Below, piece after piece: positions 59,284 to 64,000 of a stretch of 64,000 nt of DNA; the first letter of the stretch is position 1; every line of letters starts with the position of its first letter. This DNA comes from Candidatus Syntrophopropionicum ammoniitolerans (GTDB lineage Bacteria > Bacillota > Desulfotomaculia > Desulfotomaculales > Pelotomaculaceae), in NCBI GenBank assembly GCA_013201395.1, contig JABMJD010000007.1, positions 1-64,000 on the forward strand. Reading direction: 5' to 3'. The notes under the pieces were generated by a model. It was not told where the DNA came from and searched no databases. It saw only the letters and a list, made by a program, of their open reading frames with translations. A program made the translations under genes and the position numbers.

Positions 59284-60510
59284 ATGATCCACTTGGTCAA
59301 CAGGGTACTAACTATGGAAAAAATCAATGATGCCGCCAGGCATCTCGATGGGATTGCTTATCACACTCCACTGTACTATTCCAATAGTTTTAGCAGGATG
59401 AGCGGGGCAAAGGTTTATATAAAGCTTGAAAACATGCAGAAAACAGGCTCTTTTAAAATTCGGGGGGCGTACAATAAGGTAATGAGTTTGGCCCAGTCCG
59501 GTTGTCATGGTGTTATTGCCGCTTCCGCCGGAAACCATGCCCAGGGTGTAGCCTATGCCGCTGCTAGAGCCGGTTTACCCTGCACCATAGTGATGCCCTC
59601 CGGTGCCCCTATTTCCAAGATTGTGGCCACGCAAAGCTACGGTGCCAGGGTGGTTTTAGCCGCCGGTGGTTATGATGACGCTTATAACCATGCTGTGGAA
59701 CTGCAGGAAAAAAACGGCGCCGCCCTTGTGCACAGTTTTAACGACCTGGAGGTGATGGCGGGCCAGGCAACCATAGCCCTGGAACTGCTGCAGGATATCC
59801 CAGATATCGGGGCGATTGTAATTCCAATTGGTGGTGGGGGCCTGATCGCCGGGGTTTCCTATGCCTTGAAGCATCTCCAGCCCGGCATACGCGTGATCGG
59901 CGTGCAGGCTGCGGGTGCCCCGGCAGTCTACCTTTCTATTAAAAAATCCCTTTTAGTAGAGACTGATGCCACCTGTACATTTGCGGACGGTATCGCGGTA
60001 AGAAGGCCTGGTGCCTTGACCTTTCCGATCATACAGGAATATGTGGATGAAATTGTCACTGTTGATGATGAGGAAATAGCAGGTGCTATCTTGATGTTGT
60101 TGGAAAGATCTAAAATAGTGGCTGAAGGGGCGGGGGCTGCCGGATTAGCAGCCCTGCTTTATAGGAAGGTTTCTCTAGCGGATATTAAGACGGTAGCCCT
60201 GCTTAGCGGCGGTAATATTGATGTCAACATTCTATCCATGATCATCGAACGTGGACTGGCTAAAACAGGGCGTTATGTGCGCATGCGCGCTCTGATCAGG
60301 GACCAACCGGGTAATTTGGGTAAACTTCTCACCCTGCTGGCCTCTACCCGCACCAACGTCATTTCAGTTTTACATGATCGTATCAAACCCAATATTCCTT
60401 TAAAACAGGCTGAAGTTGAGCTAGTCTTAGAAACCAGGGATAAGAAACACATTGATGAAATAGTGCTGCTGCTTGCACACCACGACTATACGCCGACCGT
60501 AATTTCATAA
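59284..60510 (+). CDS. Threonine ammonia-lyase with C-terminal ACT domain
   Basis: 408 residues. PLP enzyme of fold type II: Lys58 in KTGSFKIRGAYN, ASAGNHAQGVAYAAA, glycine loop PIGGGGLIAGV, and a C-terminal ACT-type domain (MRALIRDQPGNLGKLLTLLASTRTNVISVLHDR). Converts L-threonine to 2-oxobutanoate and ammonia. The short ACT form resembles catabolic/biosynthetic IlvA of clostridia. The ATG at 59284 lies almost on top of AAGGAG; ATG 59314 is another candidate. Confidence 0.93.
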   Translation: MIHLVNRVLTMEKINDAARHLDGIAYHTPLYYSNSFSRMSGAKVYIKLENMQKTGSFKIRGAYNKVMSLAQSGCHGVIAASAGNHAQGVAYAAARAGLPCTIVMPSGAPISKIVATQSYGARVVLAAGGYDDAYNHAVELQEKNGAALVHSFNDLEVMAGQATIALELLQDIPDIGAIVIPIGGGGLIAGVSYALKHLQPGIRVIGVQAAGAPAVYLSIKKSLLVETDATCTFADGIAVRRPGALTFPIIQEYVDEIVTVDDEEIAGAILMLLERSKIVAEGAGAAGLAALLYRKVSLADIKTVALLSGGNIDVNILSMIIERGLAKTGRYVRMRALIRDQPGNLGKLLTLLASTRTNVISVLHDRIKPNIPLKQAEVELVLETRDKKHIDEIVLLLAHHDYTPTVIS

Positions 60511-60544
60511 TATAGGGAAATATTTCTTAAATAATTGGAAATAA

Positions 60545-60572
60545 GAAGGATTATGGTAGCTAATGCAGAAGA
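60545..60572 (+). promoter_or_regulatory. Candidate sigma-H promoter of spoVG
   Basis: GAAGGATTA (60545-60553), a 13-base spacer and AGAAG (60567-60571) resemble the sigma-H consensus RWAGGAWWT / MGAAT, each with one mismatch. spoVG is the classical sigma-H gene in B. subtilis. Confidence 0.4.
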
Positions 60573-60614
60573 TAACATTTGTCGGGGTACCAGCGTGGAA
60601 GGTGGTGAATTTTT

Positions 60615-60875
60615 ATACAAGTTACTGACGTGCGGGTAAGGAAGGTACTAAGCGAGGGTAGAATGAAGGCTATTGTATCTGTTACTTTTGATGATGCCTT
60701 TGTTATTCATGATGTTAAGGTGGTAGAGGGCCATAATGGTTTGTTCGTTGCAATGCCAAGCAGAAAAACCCCGGACGGCGAATTCCGCGACATAGCACAC
60801 CCGATTACTTCCTCGGCCCGGGAGGTAATCCAAAGCGCTGTATTAAATGCATACGAAAATGTAAACAACCTTTAA
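60615..60875 (+). CDS. spoVG: Septation/sporulation regulator SpoVG
   Basis: 86 residues if started at 60615. RNA/DNA-binding Spo[64 protein letters not shown]. The family begins M-x-VTDVR; here the codon in place of Met is ATA, preceded at good spacing by GGAAGGTGG, with ATT at 60609 as another non-canonical choice; a stop precedes it in frame. The first standard start (GTG 60630) would delete IQVTD. Position before glmU and prs is conserved. Confidence 0.9.
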   Translation: MQVTDVRVRKVLSEGRMKAIVSVTFDDAFVIHDVKVVEGHNGLFVAMPSRKTPDGEFRDIAHPITSSAREVIQSAVLNAYENVNNL

Positions 60876-60887
60876 TTTTAATTGAAT

Positions 60888-60910
60888 GAGAGAGCGCAAG
60901 CTCTCTTTTT
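60888..60910 (+). terminator. Terminator of spoVG
   Basis: AGAGAGC and GCTCTCT flank GCAA, then TTTTG. Confidence 0.8.
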
Positions 60911-61021
60911 GTTTTAAAATTAGAGGAAATGAGTATTATTTGTTGAATAAATTTAAAACGTTGGGTATAATGGTAAGCGTTTTTATACTGGAATAATTCA
61001 TTATGCAAGGGGGGTCGCCGG

Positions 61022-62395
61022 ATGGATCTGGCGACGGTTATTCTTGCTGCCGGCAAAGGCACAAGAATGAAATCAAAATTGCCCAAGGTGCTGCACAATG
61101 TTTGTGGTCAAACAATGTTGTCCTATGTCCTGGATGCAGCCCATGAAGCGGGTATTAGAAAAATAATAGTTGTGGTTGGGTACGGTGGCGACCAGGTTGT
61201 TCGTGAGGTTGCAGGCCGGGCACAAATTGTCCATCAGCCGGAACAGCTGGGGACTGCTCATGCTTTGTTACAGGCCGGTCCCTTTTTAAGTAATTTTAGC
61301 GGTCATGTGCTGGCACTATGTGGAGACACCCCGTTAATTGAAGCGGGGACATTAACCGGGCTAATCCGCAGCCACAAGTCAACTAATGCGGCAGCAACTG
61401 TTTTAACCACAATTCTGGAGAACCCGACTGGGTACGGTCGGGTGGTGAGAAATGGCCAGGGCGGCATTGCTAAAATAGTGGAACAAAGAGATGCTGCTCC
61501 GGAAGAACTACAGATTCGTGAAGTTAACACGGGGATATATTGTTTTAAAGCAGCTGGTCTCTTTGCGGATTTAGATAATCTTTCCGCCGACAATGCCCAG
61601 GGTGAATACTATCTTACCGATATTATCGAAAAAAATGTGGAACGGGGCAGACGGGTAGAGGCAGTAGCATTGGCCAACCCACTGGAAGTAAAAGGTATTA
61701 ACGACCGGGTGCAGCTTGCCGAAGCGGAGTGTTATATGCGCCGGCAAATTTTGATGGAACTGATGTTCTCCGGTGTAACCATAACGGACCCACAGAGTAC
61801 CTTCATTGATAAAAAGGTCCGAGTAGGGCAGGATACAATAATTCATCCCTGCACCTTTATCGAAGGCGTTACGGTTATTGGTGAAGATTGTGTTATTGGC
61901 CCCGGGGCGCATTTAACTGACACGGTAGTAGGTAATGGTGTGTCCATCCAACATTCTTTGATTGAGGAAAGTAGGATGGGTGATGGCTGTTCTATTGGGC
62001 CCTATTCACATCTGCGGCCCGGGAATAGTCTTGGGCGGCAGGTAAAGATAGGAAACTTTTCCGAGATTAAAAAATCTGTTGTAGGGGACAACAGCAAGGT
62101 GTCTCATTTGAGCTATGTGGGAGATGCCTTTTTGGGTAAAAACGTGAATATCGGGGCCGGAACCATTACGTGCAATTATGATGGGCATAACAAATGGCCC
62201 ACCAGGATTGATGATGGTGTATTAACGGGTAGCAATACCAATTTGGTTGCACCTGTGAAAATAGGTGCCGGTGCGATAACAGGTGCCGGTTCCACAATTA
62301 CTAAGGATGTTCCGGCGGGGTCTCTAGCAGTAGAAAGATCCAAGCAAAAGGTTGTCCTGGGCTGGAACAATCGGGATAGGTCCGAAAAGGGTTAG
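61022..62395 (+). CDS. glmU: Bifunctional GlmU (GlcN-1-P acetyltransferase / UDP-GlcNAc pyrophosphorylase)
   Basis: 457 residues. N-terminal uridyltransferase (VILAAGKGTRMKSKLPKVLH, LCGDTPLI) and C-terminal left-handed beta-helix acetyltransferase (many I-G-x-x-x hexapeptides, NIGAGTITCNYDGHNKWPTRI). Supplies UDP-GlcNAc for wall synthesis. AGGGGGG precedes the ATG. Confidence 0.97.
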   Translation: MDLATVILAAGKGTRMKSKLPKVLHNVCGQTMLSYVLDAAHEAGIRKIIVVVGYGGDQVVREVAGRAQIVHQPEQLGTAHALLQAGPFLSNFSGHVLALCGDTPLIEAGTLTGLIRSHKSTNAAATVLTTILENPTGYGRVVRNGQGGIAKIVEQRDAAPEELQIREVNTGIYCFKAAGLFADLDNLSADNAQGEYYLTDIIEKNVERGRRVEAVALANPLEVKGINDRVQLAEAECYMRRQILMELMFSGVTITDPQSTFIDKKVRVGQDTIIHPCTFIEGVTVIGEDCVIGPGAHLTDTVVGNGVSIQHSLIEESRMGDGCSIGPYSHLRPGNSLGRQVKIGNFSEIKKSVVGDNSKVSHLSYVGDAFLGKNVNIGAGTITCNYDGHNKWPTRIDDGVLTGSNTNLVAPVKIGAGAITGAGSTITKDVPAGSLAVERSKQKVVLGWNNRDRSEKG

Positions 62396-62456
62396 AAAAG
62401 GTATAGTCGAGAGGTTTGCTTGACCATTATTTTTTAGATTTGGAGGTAGGCTTTAG

Positions 62457-63401
62457 ATGTCATCTCGCAACAGGCTCAGGATCTTTGCAGGTAATTCCAA
62501 CCCTGAACTGGCTGAGGAGATAGCGGGATACCTTGGCGTTTCAGTAGGAGAGGCGAAGGTAACCCATTTTAGTGATGGTGAGATCCAGGTTACTATTAAT
62601 GAAAGCGTTAGAGGGGCAGACGTCTTTATCGTGCAGCCCACCTGTACGCCGATAAACGAACACATCATGGAACTCCTGATTATGATCGACGCCTTGCGGC
62701 GTGCCTCAGCCAGGCGTATTACTGCTGTTATGCCCTACTACGGTTATGCTCGTCAAGACCGCAAAACTAGAGCCCGGGATCCCATTACTGCCAAGCTGGT
62801 AGCCAACCTGGTAACGGCAGCAGGCGCCAGAAGGGTTCTCTGTATGGATCTCCATGCCGGTCAAATCCAGGGTTTTTTCGATATTCCGGTGGACCATTTG
62901 CCCGGTGTTCCCATACTGGCGGAATATATTCTGCAGAGGGGGCTCGATGACGTGGTGGTTGTTTCACCCGACCTGGGTGGGGTTACCAGGGCCAGGGATC
63001 TGGCCGAACGTATCGGGGCGACCATAGCGATTATCGACAAGCGTCGTCCGGAACCGAATGTAGCTGAAGTTGCCGGTCTCATTGGGCGCATAAATGGTAA
63101 AAATGTTGTGATTATTGATGATATCATTGATACCGCGGGAACAATTACCAAAGGTGCGGAAGCACTGAAGGAGTGGGGTGCCAAAAAGATTTATGTGTGC
63201 TGCACCCACGCGGTCCTATCCGGACCGGCTGTCCGGCGGCTGGAAGAAGCGCCAATTAAAGAAGTAATTATGACTAACACTATCCCAATGCCAAAAGATA
63301 AAATGATTGATAAAATAAAAATCCTTACAGTGGCGCCACTTCTTGGTGAAGCGATCATTCGGATCCATCAGGATCTTTCAGTCAGCAAATTGTTCGATTA
63401 A
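62457..63401 (+). CDS. prs: Ribose-phosphate pyrophosphokinase
   Basis: 314 residues, class [56 protein letters not shown] and the PRPP loop [13 protein letters not shown]. Makes PRPP for nucleotides, His and Trp. GGAGG upstream. Follows glmU as in Bacillus. Confidence 0.97.
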   Translation: MSSRNRLRIFAGNSNPELAEEIAGYLGVSVGEAKVTHFSDGEIQVTINESVRGADVFIVQPTCTPINEHIMELLIMIDALRRASARRITAVMPYYGYARQDRKTRARDPITAKLVANLVTAAGARRVLCMDLHAGQIQGFFDIPVDHLPGVPILAEYILQRGLDDVVVVSPDLGGVTRARDLAERIGATIAIIDKRRPEPNVAEVAGLIGRINGKNVVIIDDIIDTAGTITKGAEALKEWGAKKIYVCCTHAVLSGPAVRRLEEAPIKEVIMTNTIPMPKDKMIDKIKILTVAPLLGEAIIRIHQDLSVSKLFD

Positions 63402-63455
63402 AACCCAGGGATTAACCAGAATGAGAATTGTTGAATCTTATAGATTTAAAAAGAC

Positions 63456-63480
63456 AACAGGCACAGATCTGTGCCTGTTT
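63456..63480. terminator. Terminator after prs
   Basis: AACAGGCACAGATCTGTGCCTGTT is a perfect palindrome with T after it on the plus strand. Confidence 0.8.
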
Positions 63481-63556
63481 CACTATTGAAGGTGATCCCA
63501 ACGGGAGATGTGTTTCTTTAATCTGAGGCGATGTGGCAATCTCCTGTGGCTGATAG

Positions 63557-64000
63557 TTAAGCGCTGGTGGCAAAAACGTGGTTACCGATTCTGTTTATTA
63601 CCGGCAGGGTGCGGATCCACTCGTCTTTACTGATGTCGGGGTTGTAGAAAAACAATGCCCCGCCGGTAGGATCCTCCCCGGATAGAGCCCGCTGAGCAGC
63701 AAACATGGCCTGATCATCCGGCTCCATATTGATTGAGCCATCGCCTATTGGCGAAAATTGATATACGTTGTTGGTTTTCTGGTAGATCACCTTTGTCAGT
63801 GTATTAGGGAATTCCTGACTAATCAGCCTATTCAATGTAACTGCTCCTACAGCTACCTGTCCCAAAAAACTTTCGCCACGGGCTTCTGCATAAATTAGCC
63901 TGGCCAGTAGTGTTATTTCTTCCGGTGATATGCTGTCTGATAATTTATTCCCCTCCCTGGGGGGCAAGGTCAGTATATCCCCCGGTTTGATCAGGCTGCC
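63557..64000 (-). CDS. SleB-like cell-wall hydrolase with LysM (5' end outside window)
   Basis: 148 codons of the C-terminal part. The hydrolase_2 (SleB/CwlJ) domain: ITLLARLIYAEARGESFLGQVAVGAVTLNRL and GALFFYNPDISKDEWIRTLPVINRIGNHVFA, with catalytic Glu in YAEARGE. Before it the frame stays open to the window edge with LIKPGDILTLP, a LysM ending. A spore-cortex-lytic enzyme or cell-wall hydrolase; the start and signal peptide lie beyond 64000. Confidence 0.92.
   Translation of the reverse strand, partial: GSLIKPGDILTLPPREGNKLSDSISPEEITLLARLIYAEARGESFLGQVAVGAVTLNRLISQEFPNTLTKVIYQKTNNVYQFSPIGDGSINMEPDDQAMFAAQRALSGEDPTGGALFFYNPDISKDEWIRTLPVINRIGNHVFATSA

Overview
The window reads as part of the chromosome of an anaerobic, endospore-forming Gram-positive bacterium of the Desulfotomaculum/Peptococcaceae type (Clostridia sensu lato). 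The evidence is a long run of genes in the order known from Bacillus subtilis near oriC (SRP RNA, dnaX, ybaB, recR, bofA, gin, tmk, holB, ricT, yabA, rsmI, abrB, metG, tatD, yabE, ksgA, yabG, ispE, a GntR-type regulator, spoVG, glmU, prs), sporulation genes, two T-box leaders, a large-type SRP RNA, and anaerobic enzymes (2-oxoacid:ferredoxin oxidoreductase, hybrid-cluster protein, lysine 2,3-aminomutase). No genus can be fixed by eye. I see no transposon, prophage, CRISPR array or rRNA operon.

Layout. 1-5.6 kb: the 3' part of pdxS, then a T-box-led aminotransferase-serA pair, serS and two tRNA-Ser genes. 5.8-12.2 kb: an envelope and signalling operon (OatA-like acyltransferase, OmpR-type regulator, sensor kinase, lipoprotein) facing a family 2 glycosyltransferase. 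12.4-19.1 kb: two tRNA-Arg genes, a ComEC-like metallo-hydrolase with a DUF3006 protein, tadA overlapping a tRNA-Ser, an acyl-CoA synthetase, a secreted stalk-domain protein and a 130-bp triple tandem repeat. 19.1-23.1 kb: an osmotic-stress unit, with ablAB (N6-acetyl-beta-lysine synthesis) behind what looks like a ydaO-type c-di-AMP riboswitch, divergent from an MscS channel. 23.1-26.7 kb: a nitrosative-stress unit (hcp and its ferredoxin partner divergent from a Crp/Fnr regulator, with a perfect palindrome between them).

26.8-46 kb is the conserved replication, repair and translation block. A five-gene 2-oxoacid:ferredoxin oxidoreductase cluster is inserted between bofA and gin. 46-55 kb is an accessory block starting with yabG: an S1-type protease, two unknown proteins (one a glycine/aromatic repeat protein), a triple-CAP-domain protein and two SPOCS-domain proteins, the first built like the spore-coat adaptor SipL. 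Three sites in this block carry similar mother-cell-type promoter boxes. 55-64 kb returns to the conserved order (ispE to prs) and ends in a truncated SleB-like cell-wall hydrolase.

Points of most interest: spoVG appears to begin at an AUA (or AUU) codon; tadA ends inside a tRNA gene; a probable c-di-AMP switch controls acetyl-beta-lysine synthesis; the block after yabG looks like a lineage-specific spore-envelope set; and a 21-codon ORF has its own promoter and ribosome site. All four tRNA-Ser isoacceptors needed for the six serine codons lie in the same window as serA and serS. All names rest on reading protein motifs by eye; no database search was possible.
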